DNA of 64,000 bases. Origin: Actinoplanes solisilvae. GTDB taxonomy: Bacteria; Actinomycetota; Actinomycetes; Mycobacteriales; Micromonosporaceae. Under the pieces are notes generated by a model that saw only the letters and a program-made list of their open reading frames with translations, made no database searches and was not told the DNA's origin. The stretch covers positions 186,001 to 250,000 of the forward strand of contig NZ_RJAC01000011.1 in assembly GCF_003999975.1 (NCBI RefSeq), given 5' to 3'. This document shows positions 43,301 to 51,965 of the stretch, in pieces. The number at the start of each line of letters is the position of its first letter. The first letter of the stretch is position 1. Made by a program: the position numbers and the translations under genes.

Positions 43301-45681
43301 CGTTCCATTTGCCGCGAGGTGTCGACGTCAAGGCTGTTCTGCGCGGGCAGGTGGTGGTGACCTCGCGGGACGCCTCCGGCAAACTGCTCGCGGCGACCGG
43401 GGTGCAGACCGCGGGAGTGCTCGATGACCTCTACGCCGCGGCCGCCTCGTCGTCCCGGCTCGGGCCGGTCGGCACCACGCTGTCGGTGTGGGCGCCCACG
43501 GCTCAATCGGTGGCCCTGCAGCTTTACGACACGGCGTCGTCGGCTTCGGCACAGACCGTGGCGATGACCCGGGACGACCGCACGGGGGTGTGGTCGGTGC
43601 GAGGGCCCGCGTCATGGAAGGGCAAGTACTACTCGTACCGGGTCACCGCCTGGCAGCCCGCCGCGCACCGCGTCGTGACGGCCGCGGTCACCGACCCGTA
43701 CGCCCTGGGTCTCTCGACCGATTCGAAGCTGAGCCGGATCGTCGATCTGGGCGACCCCGCACTCGCGCCGGGCGGCTGGTCGTCGCTGCGCAAGCCAGCC
43801 GCGGTTCCGTCGGCCAAGATCCAGATCTCCGAGCTTTCCGTACGGGATTTCTCCATCGCCGATTCGACGGTGCCGGCCGCCGAGCGGGGGACATATCTCG
43901 CCTTCGCGCGTTCGTCGAGTGCCGGGATGAAGCATCTGTCGTCGCTGGCCGATGCCGGAGTCACGCATTTGCACCTGCTGCCGGTGTTCGACTTCGCGAC
44001 GATTCCGGAGCGCCGGACGGATCAGAAGCAGCCGCCGTGCGATCTGGCCGCGCTGCCGCCGGACAGCGAGGAACAGCAGAAATGCGTCGCGGCGGTAGCG
44101 GACACCGATGGGTACAACTGGGGATACGACCCGCTGCACTACACCGTGCCCGAGGGCGGGTACGCGGTTGATCCCGAGGCGCGCACCAAGGAATTCCGGA
44201 CGATGGTGGCGGGGGTCAACAAAGCCGGGCTGCGAGTGGTGATGGACGTCGTCTACAACCACACGTCAGCGGCGGGAACCGATCCCAAGTCGGTGCTCGA
44301 CCAGATCGTGCCGGGATATTACCAACGGCTGCTCGCGGACGGAGCCGTGGCGAACTCCACGTGCTGCGCGAATACAGCGCCGGAGAACGCGATGATGGGC
44401 AAGCTCGTGGTCGACTCGATCGTCACGTGGGCTCGCGCCTACCGGGTGGACGGATTCCGCTTCGATCTGATGGGGCACCACCCGAAGGCGAACATCCTGG
44501 CGGTGCGGGCGGCGCTCGACCGGCTGACGCTCGCGCGGGACGGGGTTGATGGAAAGAGCATCAACCTGTACGGGGAAGGGTGGGACTTCGGGGAGATCGC
44601 GGGAGACTCGCGCTTCGAGCAGGCGACCCAGGCCAATATGGCCGGGACGGGGATCGCCACCTTCAACGACCGGCTGCGGGACGGCGTACGCGGTGGGGGG
44701 CCGTTTGATGCGAACCCGAGGATCCAAGGGTTCGCCAGCGGGCTGCTGAGCGCGCCCAACGGGGATGCCGTGAACGGAACTCCGGCCGAGCAGCGGGCGC
44801 GGTTGCTGCACTACCAGGATCTGATCAAGGTGGGGCTGAGCGGGAACCTGGCGTCCTATCGGTTCGTGTCCTCGGCGGGCGAATCGGTTACGGGGAATCA
44901 GATCTCGTACAACGGGTCGCCGGCCGGGTACACGGCGGCGCCCGGTGAGGCGATCACCTATGTGGACGCGCACGACAACGAGATTTTGTACGACGCCCTG
45001 GCGTTCAAGTTGCCGCAGGGGACATCGGCCGTCGAGCGGGCTCGGGCTCAATCGGTCGCGTTGGCGACCACGGCATTGGGGCAGGGGGCCGGATTCGCGG
45101 CTACGGGGTCGTCGCTTCTGCGGTCCAAGTCGCTCGATCGTAATTCCTACAATTCGGGGGATTGGTTCAACTCGATCTCGTGGGATTGTGCTGCGGGCAA
45201 CGGGTTCGGTCGAGGGCTGCCGCCCGCCGCTGACAACTCGGACAAATGGCCCTACGCGCGGCCGTTGCTGGCCGATCCCGCGCTTGTTCCCTCGTGTGAC
45301 GCGGTGGCGCTGTCCGACGCTCGCTACCGGGAACTGCTGAAGATCCGCCGCTCGTCGCCGGTCTTCGGCCTGCCGACCGCCGCCGAGGTGCAGAGACGAC
45401 TGTCGTTCCCGCTTTCCGGAGCGGCCGAGACCCCGGGGGTCGTCACGATGACCCTGGACGGACGGGGAATCGACCGCGACTGGAAGTCGGTGACCGTGGT
45501 CTTCAACGGCACCTCGGCGGCCACCACCCAGACCGTCGCCGCGCTGGCCGGCAAGGCGGTCACGCTCCACCCGGTGCAGCGCGCCTCGGCCGACCCGCTG
45601 GTGCGGACGTCCTCGTTCGCCTCGGCCACCGGCAGCCTCACCGTGCCGGCTCGCACTACGGCCGTGTTCGTCGAGAGATAG
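40339..45681 (+). CDS. Secreted bifunctional alpha-amylase/pullulanase
   Basis: A 1780-residue exported enzyme. Signal peptide about 1-26 (ending PAQA), then a GH13 amylase domain (about 30-590; Asp304, Glu335, Asp406), an Ig/Fn3-like linker (about 610-695), two CBM41/PUD-type starch-binding modules (about 700-800 and 805-900), a pullulanase N-domain, a CBM48 module (about 1035-1125) and a pullulanase-type GH13 domain (about 1150-1640; YRVDGFRFD Asp1376, GEGWD Glu1413, DAHDNE Asp1546) with a C-terminal beta domain. Both triads are intact, so alpha-1,4 and alpha-1,6 bonds can be cut. GTG 40339 has GAGGGAGA upstream. Products would feed MalEFG. Confidence 0.92.
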   Translation: MVSRRLLAAAVALTFPFLNAVPAQAAPSAPSDAVIAQWGTDEPASNEQFYFVLPDRFANGNRANDKGGPTGDRLKTGLDPADKGFYHGGDLAGLIDKLDYIQGLGTTAIWLAPVFKNRPVQGSGNDISAGYHGYWITDFTQVDPHFGTNDELKRLVRLAHQRGLKVYLDIITNHTADVIKYAENEYDYIDKATSPYEDAKGRPFDDRDYAAGDNGFPKVSTASFPYTPVFPSAADAKVKVPSWLNDPLMYHNRGDSTFVGENSEYGDFFGLDDLWTERPEVVRGMTDIYAYWIRAAGIDGYRLDTVKHVNLDFWPRFSAGIDKAAAGRDFFMFGEVYSADQEVQSTYVRRGGLPATLDFSFQEAAKGFVAGNGSAKALADLYAKDDLYTARDTNAGRLPTFLGNHDMGRIGSFIQAAGGPDALRRDQLAHELMFLTRGQPVVYSGDEQGFTGPGGDKDARQDLFATKTADYLDDDLLGTDRTHAVDNYNTAHPIYRTIAELGALRKTHSALRGGVQVTRAAADGPGVFAASRIDPAKRVEYVIAANSANTAQTVTIDTWSPGVTFRGIYGGGAARNAGDKLTIVVPPLSAVAFKADKSIPGSTAAPTVKFTSPTSAVATRAHLVAQTTGDPLATVTFAAQVGDGPWKLVGTGPSAYHDLNGLAGGTTVRYKAVVRDSRGRLASTSTTIKVGTPVTTTSPDYAVVHYQRPAGGYDDYGLYVFGDVDASMTTTWPAGQPFVGEDEYGRFAYVKLAPDAKNVGFIVVSKDGVKDVDADRFFDPSQSGEIWLKQGDATITTTPPAVSQDPNKAVIHYRRADGDYSGWGMHVWDGAANPTDWASPLPPARTDSFGAVFEVPLAAGATALNYIIHKGDTKDLPDDQRLVFAEGGREIWLLGGVSPRLAPVIKKAGPGGVADLTKSSAVWLDRGTIAWQPGGETDGKVYDLVWAPGGIGITDGELSGAYSSARLSAGTLTDAQRTRFPHLWQYDAFHLPRGVDVKAVLRGQVVVTSRDASGKLLAATGVQTAGVLDDLYAAAASSSRLGPVGTTLSVWAPTAQSVALQLYDTASSASAQTVAMTRDDRTGVWSVRGPASWKGKYYSYRVTAWQPAAHRVVTAAVTDPYALGLSTDSKLSRIVDLGDPALAPGGWSSLRKPAAVPSAKIQISELSVRDFSIADSTVPAAERGTYLAFARSSSAGMKHLSSLADAGVTHLHLLPVFDFATIPERRTDQKQPPCDLAALPPDSEEQQKCVAAVADTDGYNWGYDPLHYTVPEGGYAVDPEARTKEFRTMVAGVNKAGLRVVMDVVYNHTSAAGTDPKSVLDQIVPGYYQRLLADGAVANSTCCANTAPENAMMGKLVVDSIVTWARAYRVDGFRFDLMGHHPKANILAVRAALDRLTLARDGVDGKSINLYGEGWDFGEIAGDSRFEQATQANMAGTGIATFNDRLRDGVRGGGPFDANPRIQGFASGLLSAPNGDAVNGTPAEQRARLLHYQDLIKVGLSGNLASYRFVSSAGESVTGNQISYNGSPAGYTAAPGEAITYVDAHDNEILYDALAFKLPQGTSAVERARAQSVALATTALGQGAGFAATGSSLLRSKSLDRNSYNSGDWFNSISWDCAAGNGFGRGLPPAADNSDKWPYARPLLADPALVPSCDAVALSDARYRELLKIRRSSPVFGLPTAAEVQRRLSFPLSGAAETPGVVTMTLDGRGIDRDWKSVTVVFNGTSAATTQTVAALAGKAVTLHPVQRASADPLVRTSSFASATGSLTVPARTTAVFVER

Positions 45682-45787
45682 GGGAACCGCCCCGGTCTCG
45701 GCTCCGACTTGGTCAGTGGAAACGGCCTCACAGTCCGTTGGTCCGGGGGGAGGCGGCCCGCCGGCCCGGGCTTACGGCCTGATCGCT

Positions 45788-45818
45788 CGCGGCCCGTGGA
45801 TTTTGTCCACGGGCCGCG
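45788..45818 (+). terminator. Terminator hairpin after the maltose operon
   Basis: Perfect 13-base arms CGCGGCCCGTGGA / TCCACGGGCCGCG with a TTTTG loop, 107 bases after the pullulanase stop. There is no downstream T-run. The rest of the 255-base gap holds no gene besides the TetR control site. Confidence 0.7.
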
Positions 45819-45892
45819 CTCTCGTGCGGGCACGTTCGCTGCGTCACAATCGGTCTCGGAGATCGCGGGAGCGGACAGGGAGGCGTAGTGTA

Positions 45893-45905
45893 CGAAACGG
45901 TTTCG
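45893..45905. promoter_or_regulatory. Putative TetR operator CGAAAC-G-GTTTCG
   Basis: Perfect six-base dyad around one central base, 31 bases before the TetR ATG; further TTTCG follows. This is the usual place for an autoregulatory TetR site. A 12-base identical stretch occurs at 56804-56815 on the other strand. Confidence 0.6.
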
Positions 45906-45936
45906 TTTCGCAGGGCTGGCAGGACGGGGGGATCAC

Positions 45937-46548
45937 ATGGCTGAGCAGGCGCGAACCGCCTCGCCGGCCGGGCGGTCCCGGCGGCTCGACGGCGAGCGTG
46001 AGCAGGCGATCCTGCGCGCCGCCTACGAGTTGCTCGGCGAGACGGGCTACCAGGGCCTGAGGGTGGACGCGGTCGCCGCCCGGGCCCAGGCCAGCAAGGC
46101 GACCCTCTACCGGCACTGGCCCACCAAGGCCGAGCTGGTCACCGACGCCGTACGCACGTGCAAGGCCGCCGAGGCGCCGCTGCCCGACACCGGGTCGTTC
46201 CGCGGCGACCTGCGGGCCTGGTTCGGCGACATCGCCATGATGATCGGCAGCGAGGAGGGGCCGCTCCTCGCCGGCCTGTTCATGGCGTTGAACAGCGACC
46301 CCGAGCTCGCGGCGCAGTTACGTCAGATGCGCGATTCGAAGGTCCCGTTCGCAGAGACCATCTGCGCGCGGGCGGCGGCTCGCGGCGAGCTCCGCCCCGG
46401 CTACGACGCCGGTCTCATCGACGAGATCGTGCCGGCGCTGGTCTTCATGCGCCGATTCGCGCTGGGGGAGCCGCTCGACGAGCCCTTCCTCGACCATCTC
46501 GTCGACGACATCGTCCTGCCCCTGCTGACTCGCGAGCCGTGCGAATAA
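45937..46548 (+). CDS. TetR-family regulator
   Basis: A 203-residue regulator. The N-terminal helix-turn-helix REQAILRAAYELLGETGYQGLRVDAVAARAQASKATLYRHWPTKAELV is followed by a C-terminal ligand domain of TetR_C_11-like type (PLLAGLFMALNSDPELAAQLRQ). A DHA2 exporter follows 79 bases downstream on the same strand, suggesting it controls drug efflux. The ligand is unknown. Confidence 0.88.
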   Translation: MAEQARTASPAGRSRRLDGEREQAILRAAYELLGETGYQGLRVDAVAARAQASKATLYRHWPTKAELVTDAVRTCKAAEAPLPDTGSFRGDLRAWFGDIAMMIGSEEGPLLAGLFMALNSDPELAAQLRQMRDSKVPFAETICARAAARGELRPGYDAGLIDEIVPALVFMRRFALGEPLDEPFLDHLVDDIVLPLLTREPCE

Positions 46549-46627
46549 GCCTCTAACCCCGCAAGCACCACGACGCCCCGTCTCTGACGCGGGTGGATCT
46601 CCGCATGCCCACTAGGGGGACCTCTCC

Positions 46628-48124
46628 ATGTCCATCACGACCTCCGACGCCAAGACTCCGCCGGATATATCGCCCGTATCAGGAAAGGGGCGCTGGCTGG
46701 CCCTGGCCGTCATCGCGGTCTCCCAGCTGCTGATCGTGCTCGACGCCACGATCGTCAACATCGCCCTGCCGACCGCCCAGGTCGATCTGCACATCAGCGA
46801 CGCCAATCGCCAGTGGATGATCACGGCGTACACGCTGGCCTTCGGCGGTCTGCTGCTGCTCGGCGGCCGCATCGCCGACTTCACCGGCCGCAAGCGGGCG
46901 TTCATCATCGGCCTGCTCGGGTTCGCCGCCGCGTCCGCGCTCGGCGGCATCGCCACCAACGCCGTCACGCTCTTCTCGGCCCGCGCCCTGCAGGGTGCGT
47001 TCGGCGCGCTCATGGCCCCCGCGGCCCTCTCCCTGCTCACGGTCACGTTCACCGAGGCGAAAGACCGGGCCCGGGCCTTCGGCGTGTACGGGGCCATCGC
47101 GGGCGGCGGCGGCGCGGTCGGCCTGCTCCTCGGCGGTGTCCTGACCGAGTACGCCTCCTGGCGCTGGACCCTGCTGGTCAGCGCCCCGATCGCGATCGCC
47201 GCGGCGCTGGCCGCCGTCCGCTTCGTCGGCGAGAGCCGCGCCGAGGGCAACACCCGTTACGACCTGCCCGGTGCCGTCACGTCCACGCTCGGCCTGGTGG
47301 CTCTGGTGTACGGCTTCACGAAGGCGGCCGACGACGGCTGGGACTCGCCCACCACGCTCGGCTTCCTGGCCGTCGCGATCCTGCTGCTCGTCGCGTTCGT
47401 CGTGATCGAGCTGCGCAGCTCGCACCCGCTGCTGCCGATGCGCGTCATCCTCGACCGCAACCGCGGGGGCGCGTTCCTCTCGGCGCTGCTGATCGGCGCG
47501 GGCATCTTCGGCGTCTTCCTGTTCCTGACGTTCTACCTGCAGCTCACGCTGGGCTACTCGGCCCTGATGACCGGCGTCGCGTTCCTGCCGTTCACGTTCG
47601 GCATCATCGCCGGCGCCGGGCTGTCGGCTCAGCTCCAGACCCGGGTGGGTCCGCGCGTGCTGATGTTCGGCGGCATGGTGCTGGCCGCCGTCGGCCTGGT
47701 CCTGCTGACCCGCATCGGCGTCGACACCGGGTTCTGGACGCACGTCTTCCCCGGCCTGGTGGTCATCAGCTTCGGCATGGGCGTGACCTTCGGCCCGATG
47801 TCGAACACGGCCCTGGTCGGGGTGGCCGACCACGACGCCGGCGTGGCCAGCGCCCTGATCAACACCACCCAGCAGATCGGTGGCTCCCTGGGTACGGCCC
47901 TGCTGAACACCATCTTCACCTCGGCGGTGGCAGGCTACCTGGCCGACCGGGCCGCCGGCGCCGCCAACCCGGCCGTCCAGCAGGCGGCCACCGTCCACAG
48001 CTACACGGTCGCCTTCTGGGTGAGCGCGGCCCTGATCGGCGTGGCCGCCCTCGTCGCCCTGACCCTGATCCGGGCCGGGCGCGAAGAGGTCTCGTCGAAC
48101 AACGCGGTCCCGGCCGGCCTGTGA
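46628..48124 (+). CDS. MFS drug exporter, DHA2 (EmrB/QacA) family
   Basis: A 498-residue proton-driven exporter with about 14 hydrophobic helices. Motifs: LLIVLDATIVNIALPTAQVDL in helix 1 and the loop LLGGRIADFTGRKRAFIIG (motif A). The ATG follows a GGGGGA site. Probable target of the upstream TetR. Substrates cannot be predicted. Confidence 0.9.
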   Translation: MSITTSDAKTPPDISPVSGKGRWLALAVIAVSQLLIVLDATIVNIALPTAQVDLHISDANRQWMITAYTLAFGGLLLLGGRIADFTGRKRAFIIGLLGFAAASALGGIATNAVTLFSARALQGAFGALMAPAALSLLTVTFTEAKDRARAFGVYGAIAGGGGAVGLLLGGVLTEYASWRWTLLVSAPIAIAAALAAVRFVGESRAEGNTRYDLPGAVTSTLGLVALVYGFTKAADDGWDSPTTLGFLAVAILLLVAFVVIELRSSHPLLPMRVILDRNRGGAFLSALLIGAGIFGVFLFLTFYLQLTLGYSALMTGVAFLPFTFGIIAGAGLSAQLQTRVGPRVLMFGGMVLAAVGLVLLTRIGVDTGFWTHVFPGLVVISFGMGVTFGPMSNTALVGVADHDAGVASALINTTQQIGGSLGTALLNTIFTSAVAGYLADRAAGAANPAVQQAATVHSYTVAFWVSAALIGVAALVALTLIRAGREEVSSNNAVPAGL

Positions 48125-48161
48125 GCCGGCGCGGCGCTGCTTGACCGGGCGCTGTTCGCCT

Positions 48162-48197
48162 GACCGGGCTCTGTCCCTCGCGGGGCGGGGCCCGGTC
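48162..48197. terminator. Hairpin between convergent MFS and LysR genes
   Basis: GACCGGGC pairs with GCCCGGTC over a partly paired G/C-rich centre in the 78-base gap. A bidirectional terminator is likely; no T-run. Confidence 0.5.
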
Positions 48198-48202
48198 GTC
48201 GT

Positions 48203-49087
48203 CTATCGGGTATCGGCGGCGGCCTGAAGGAAGGCACGGATCAGCGGAGTCTCGCCGGCGCCGCGCCACACCGGGGCGTACCGCATGATCGGTCCGTCGG
48301 CGAAAGGGAGGAACACCAGGTCGTTTCGCAGCCGTGAGGCGGCCGTGTAAGACCCGATGGGAGAGATGACGGTGCCGGCGCTGACCGCCGTGAAAGCCTC
48401 CGCCAGGGTCGCCACGTTCACTCCTGGCCTCACGGGCCGGCCGCCCGGCGTCACGGCCGGGGTGTGGGCCTGCCACACATAATCCGGAATCGGGCCGTCC
48501 GGAGAGGCCACCGGGTAGTCGCCCAGGACCTCGAGGTCGACCTCGTCCCGGCCGGCCAGCGGATGATCCGGCGCGACGGCGAGCACCAACGGCTCGGTGA
48601 ACAGCTCGGGCCCCACCGCCAGGTCGGGCTCTCGGACGGGCAGCCAGAGCACCGCGACGTCGACCCGGCCGGCGCGCAGGCCCGCGAACGGGTCGGTCGG
48701 CAAGACCTCGCGGATGCGCAGCTCGCACTGCGGATGTCGCTGCCGGAACAGGTCGAGGACGGCCGCGATCTCCTGCGATTGGTTGTCGTACACGCCGACG
48801 TTCAGGGTGCCGAACTGTCCGCGAGCCGCGGCGACGGCCTCCTCGACGCCGGCCATGATCTCGCGGTAGCCCGCCTCGAGCCGATCGCGTAGCCGCGCAC
48901 CGAGCGGGGTGAGACGCACGCTGCGACTCGTCCGTTCGAAGAGGGCGCCACCTATCCGGCGCTCCTGCTGCTTGATCGACTGGCTGACGCGCGCCTGGGA
49001 GACGCGAAGGCGCTCAGCCGTACGCCCGAAGTGAAGCTCCTCGGCGAGCGTCAGGAAGATCTCGATGTCTCGTAGCTCCACCAGCAT
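48203..49087 (-). CDS. LysR-family transcriptional regulator
   Basis: A 294-residue LysR-type regulator. The N-terminal winged helix ELRDIEIFLTLAEELHFGRTAERLRVSQARVSQSIKQQERRIG is followed by a substrate-binding domain (LNVGVYDNQSQEIAAVLDLFRQRHP). It is divergent from the GNAT gene with a shared dyad in the gap, the standard arrangement for a LysR protein and its target. The co-inducer is unknown. Confidence 0.88.
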   Translation of the reverse strand: MLVELRDIEIFLTLAEELHFGRTAERLRVSQARVSQSIKQQERRIGGALFERTSRSVRLTPLGARLRDRLEAGYREIMAGVEEAVAAARGQFGTLNVGVYDNQSQEIAAVLDLFRQRHPQCELRIREVLPTDPFAGLRAGRVDVAVLWLPVREPDLAVGPELFTEPLVLAVAPDHPLAGRDEVDLEVLGDYPVASPDGPIPDYVWQAHTPAVTPGGRPVRPGVNVATLAEAFTAVSAGTVISPIGSYTAASRLRNDLVFLPFADGPIMRYAPVWRGAGETPLIRAFLQAAADTR

Positions 49088-49115
49088 CCCCCTAACACGC
49101 CGACCGGAGCAGCAA

Positions 49116-49135
49116 CGATAACCGCCGGCTTATCG
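49116..49135. promoter_or_regulatory. Dyad CGATAA-N8-TTATCG, likely LysR site
   Basis: Perfect six-base inverted repeat in the 103-base gap between the divergent LysR (start 49087) and GNAT genes. It has the interrupted-dyad form expected of LysR regulators and is AT-rich against the background. Confidence 0.55.
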
Positions 49136-49190
49136 AGCGGTTCGATCTCTAGCGTTGTTCGGTGTCGACGGCCGGGCGATCGTGAGTGCC

Positions 49191-49988
49191 ATGAACGAAG
49201 CCCACGTCGAGGTCGTGGCGGTGCTGGATCACCGCGGTGGTTCGCGCTGGCACGCGGTTGCGGCGCACGGCGTCGTGGCCGGGGTGGCCGGGTTGCGGCC
49301 GATCATTCCGTACGGGCTGCTGCCGGCGGTCTCGGGCGAGCTCCTGGTGCGGGTGGAGCCGGCGTGGCGACGTCGGGGGATCGGGTCGCGGCTGCTGGCC
49401 GCCGTGCGCGACCACACCGCGGAGCAGCGCCTGGTCGTGGACGTGGTCGCGGGGTCGGCGGGGGAGGCGTTCTGCCGGCGGCGCGGCTTCCGGCGCACCC
49501 GGTCGTGGCGCCGTGACCAGCTCGTCTATTGCGACGTGCACCAGGCGTGGCTGGGTGAGCTGGTCGACGCCGAGCATCCCGGATACCGCCTGGCGTACTG
49601 GACCGGCGATCTCCCCACCGCGCCGCGGGTCTCCGCCGCCTCCCGCCTCGAAGAACTGTTTCGCGAGCCGAGCCGGCCCGGCGACGCGCTGCTGACCGCG
49701 GCGGACGCGAACGGTGACCTGGCCGCCTATGCCGTGGCGATCGCCGACCCGGTCACGCGGTCCCGCGCTCACCAATATGGACCGGCTGTCCTGCCCGGCC
49801 ATCGCGGGCGGCGTCTGGGCCGCTGGGTCAACGCCGCCCTGATCCAGCGACTCCGGGAGGTCCACCCGCACGTCGACGAGATAGAAGCCGGCAGCGCCAC
49901 GGACCAGCCCGGCCTCGTCGCCGTACGCCGGGAACTCGGTTTTCGTCCTGTCCCGCGAACTCGCCGTTACGAGCTCGCCCTCTCCTGA
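49191..49988 (+). CDS. GNAT-family N-acetyltransferase (tandem-domain)
   Basis: A 265-residue protein with two GNAT-like halves. The first has the acetyl-CoA motif VRVEPAWRRRGIGSRLLAAV (about 50-70), the second VLPGHRGRRLGRWVNAALIQRL (about 205-225). Tandem GNAT proteins include mycothiol synthase and aminoglycoside or virginiamycin-modifying enzymes; no specific substrate can be given. ATG 49191 is preferred to the TTG at 49155, but the ribosome site is weak (GTGAG). Confidence 0.78.
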   Translation: MNEAHVEVVAVLDHRGGSRWHAVAAHGVVAGVAGLRPIIPYGLLPAVSGELLVRVEPAWRRRGIGSRLLAAVRDHTAEQRLVVDVVAGSAGEAFCRRRGFRRTRSWRRDQLVYCDVHQAWLGELVDAEHPGYRLAYWTGDLPTAPRVSAASRLEELFREPSRPGDALLTAADANGDLAAYAVAIADPVTRSRAHQYGPAVLPGHRGRRLGRWVNAALIQRLREVHPHVDEIEAGSATDQPGLVAVRRELGFRPVPRTRRYELALS

Positions 49989-49998
49989 AAGGTTCACC

Positions 49999-50136
49999 AT
50001 GAAACACCAGAGAACATGGCTCCTCGCCGCCGGCGCCCTGGTCATCCACCGTTGCGGTGGGCGGCCTCGCGCGCGTCACCCGCACCGGGAAAGACCGCCG
50101 CTCCCCGTCCGCGCCGTCACCGTCCGAAAGTTCTGA
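49999..50136 (+). pseudogene. Small membrane-protein-like ORF with apparent frameshift
   Basis: After a good AAAGG site, the frame KHQRTWLLAAGALVI begins like a signal or membrane peptide but turns Arg/Pro/His-rich. A one-base frame change after VI gives TVAVGGLARVTRTGKD then a Ser/Pro-rich tail whose TGA overlaps the ATG of the ABC gene at 50149, as a coupled gene would. I therefore read it as a small leader/membrane protein gene with a frameshift or sequencing error. It may also simply be non-coding. Confidence 0.4.
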
Positions 50137-50148
50137 GGGGTCCCGACC

Positions 50149-51093
50149 ATGACGAACCTGGCCATCGCGGCGAACGGGCTGCGCAAATCGTACGGCGACA
50201 AGGTCGTGCTCGACGGGGTCGACCTGGCCGTCCCGGACGGCACGATCTTCGCACTGCTCGGCCCGAACGGCGCCGGCAAGACCACCGCCGTCAAGATCCT
50301 CTCCACGCTCATCTCGCCTGGTCCCGGCTCCGGCGAGATCCGCGTCGGAGGCCACGACCTGGCCGCCGATCCGCAGGCGGTCCGCGCCGAGATCGGCGTC
50401 ACCGGGCAGTTCTCGGCCGTCGACGGGCTGATCACCGGTGAGGAGAACATGCTCCTCATGGCCGACCTGCACCACCTGTCCAAGCCGGAGGGACGACGGA
50501 CGGCAGCCGACCTGCTCCGGCGTTTCGATCTCGTCGAGGCGGCGTCGAAGCCGGCCTCCACCTACTCCGGCGGGATGCGGCGCCGGCTCGACATCGCGAT
50601 GACCCTGGTCGGGAGCCCGCGGATCATCTTCCTCGACGAGCCGACCACGGGACTCGACCCGCGCAGCCGGCACGGCATGTGGCAGATCATCCGTGAGCTG
50701 GTCACCGGCGGCGTCACCGTCTTCCTCACCACGCAATATCTGGAGGAGGCGGACGAACTCGCCGACCGCATCGCGGTGCTCGACGACGGGAAGATCGCGG
50801 CCGAGGGCACGGCGGCGGAACTGAAGCGGCTCATCCCGGGCGGGCACGTCCTGCTGCGCTTCACCGACCCGGTCGCCTACCAGGCCGCCGCCCTCGCCCT
50901 GCCCGACGCGGGCGGCGACGACTCGTCGCTCGCGTTGCAGCTCTCCAGCGGCGGCAGCCAGCGCGAGCTGCGTACGGTCCTCGACCGGCTCGACCGGGCC
51001 GGCGTCGAGGCCGACGAGCTGACCGTGCACACCCCCGACCTCGACGACGTGTTCTTCGCCCTGACCAGCCGACCCCTGGAGAACGTCCGATGA
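50149..51093 (+). CDS. DrrA-like ABC transporter ATP-binding protein
   Basis: A 314-residue ATPase of the daunorubicin-resistance type. Walker A GPNGAGKTTAVK, signature YSGGMRRRLDIA, Walker B IIFLDEPTTGLDPRSR and the H-loop region FLTTQYLEEADEL are intact. The C-terminal ~85 residues match the DrrA extension. It overlaps its permease by four bases. Likely exports a hydrophobic compound; which one is unknown. Confidence 0.92.
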   Translation: MTNLAIAANGLRKSYGDKVVLDGVDLAVPDGTIFALLGPNGAGKTTAVKILSTLISPGPGSGEIRVGGHDLAADPQAVRAEIGVTGQFSAVDGLITGEENMLLMADLHHLSKPEGRRTAADLLRRFDLVEAASKPASTYSGGMRRRLDIAMTLVGSPRIIFLDEPTTGLDPRSRHGMWQIIRELVTGGVTVFLTTQYLEEADELADRIAVLDDGKIAAEGTAAELKRLIPGGHVLLRFTDPVAYQAAALALPDAGGDDSSLALQLSSGGSQRELRTVLDRLDRAGVEADELTVHTPDLDDVFFALTSRPLENVR

Positions 51094-51881
51094 GCACCCT
51101 CGCGCTGTCCGCCCGCGACTCGTCCACGATGCTGCGGCGCAACCTGCTGCACGCTCGGCGCTATCCGTCGCTGACCCTGAACCTGCTGCTCACGCCGATC
51201 ATGTTGCTGCTGCTGTTCGTCTACATCTTCGGCGACGCGCTGAGCGCGGGTATCACCGGCGGCGCGCCGGACCGGGCGGCGTACATCGCCTATCTGGTTC
51301 CCGGCCTGCTGCTGATGACCGTCGGCAGCACCGTGATCGGGACGGCGGTGTCGGTCTCCAACGACATGACCGAGGGCATCATCGCCCGCTTCCGCACCAT
51401 GGCCATCCATCGCGGCTCGGTTCTCGTCGGGCACGTCGTCGGCAGCGTGCTGCAGTCGATCCTGAGCGTGGTCCTGGTCAGCGCGGTGGCTGTGGCCATC
51501 GGCTTCCGGTCCACCGGCGCCACGCCGCTGGACTGGGCGGCCGCGTTCGGGTTGCTGGTGCTGTTCGCGCTGGCGCTCACGTGGATCGCGGTGGGCATGG
51601 GGCTGGTCAGCCCGAACGCCGAGGCGGCGAGCAACAACGCGATGCCGCTGATCCTGCTGCCGCTGCTGTCGAGCGCCTTCGTGCCGGTCGACGCCATGCC
51701 CGGCTGGTTCCAGCCGATCGCTTCGTACCAGCCGTTCACGCCGGCCATCGAGACCCTGCGCGGGCTGCTTCTCGGCGGCGAGATCGGGCACAACGGCTGG
51801 CTCGCGGTGGCCTGGTGCGTGGGGCTGGCGGTGCTCGGCTACTTCTGGTCGACCTCGAAGTTCAACAGCGACCCGCGCTAG
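51090..51881 (+). CDS. ABC-2 type permease (DrrB-like)
   Basis: A 263-residue permease with six hydrophobic helices and the ABC-2 core VSVSNDMTEGIIARFRTMAI and SSAFVPVDAMPGWFQPIASYQPFTPAIE. It pairs with the preceding ATPase. The stop is followed by an 84-base gap before the MmpS-like gene. Confidence 0.9.
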   Translation: MSTLALSARDSSTMLRRNLLHARRYPSLTLNLLLTPIMLLLLFVYIFGDALSAGITGGAPDRAAYIAYLVPGLLLMTVGSTVIGTAVSVSNDMTEGIIARFRTMAIHRGSVLVGHVVGSVLQSILSVVLVSAVAVAIGFRSTGATPLDWAAAFGLLVLFALALTWIAVGMGLVSPNAEAASNNAMPLILLPLLSSAFVPVDAMPGWFQPIASYQPFTPAIETLRGLLLGGEIGHNGWLAVAWCVGLAVLGYFWSTSKFNSDPR

Positions 51882-51965
51882 TCGTAGGCGGGCGGCGTCC
51901 ACCGGCGTACGTCGCCCGCCGCACTGCAGCACCGATCGTGCACGCGATGTCACGTACGGTTGGCA

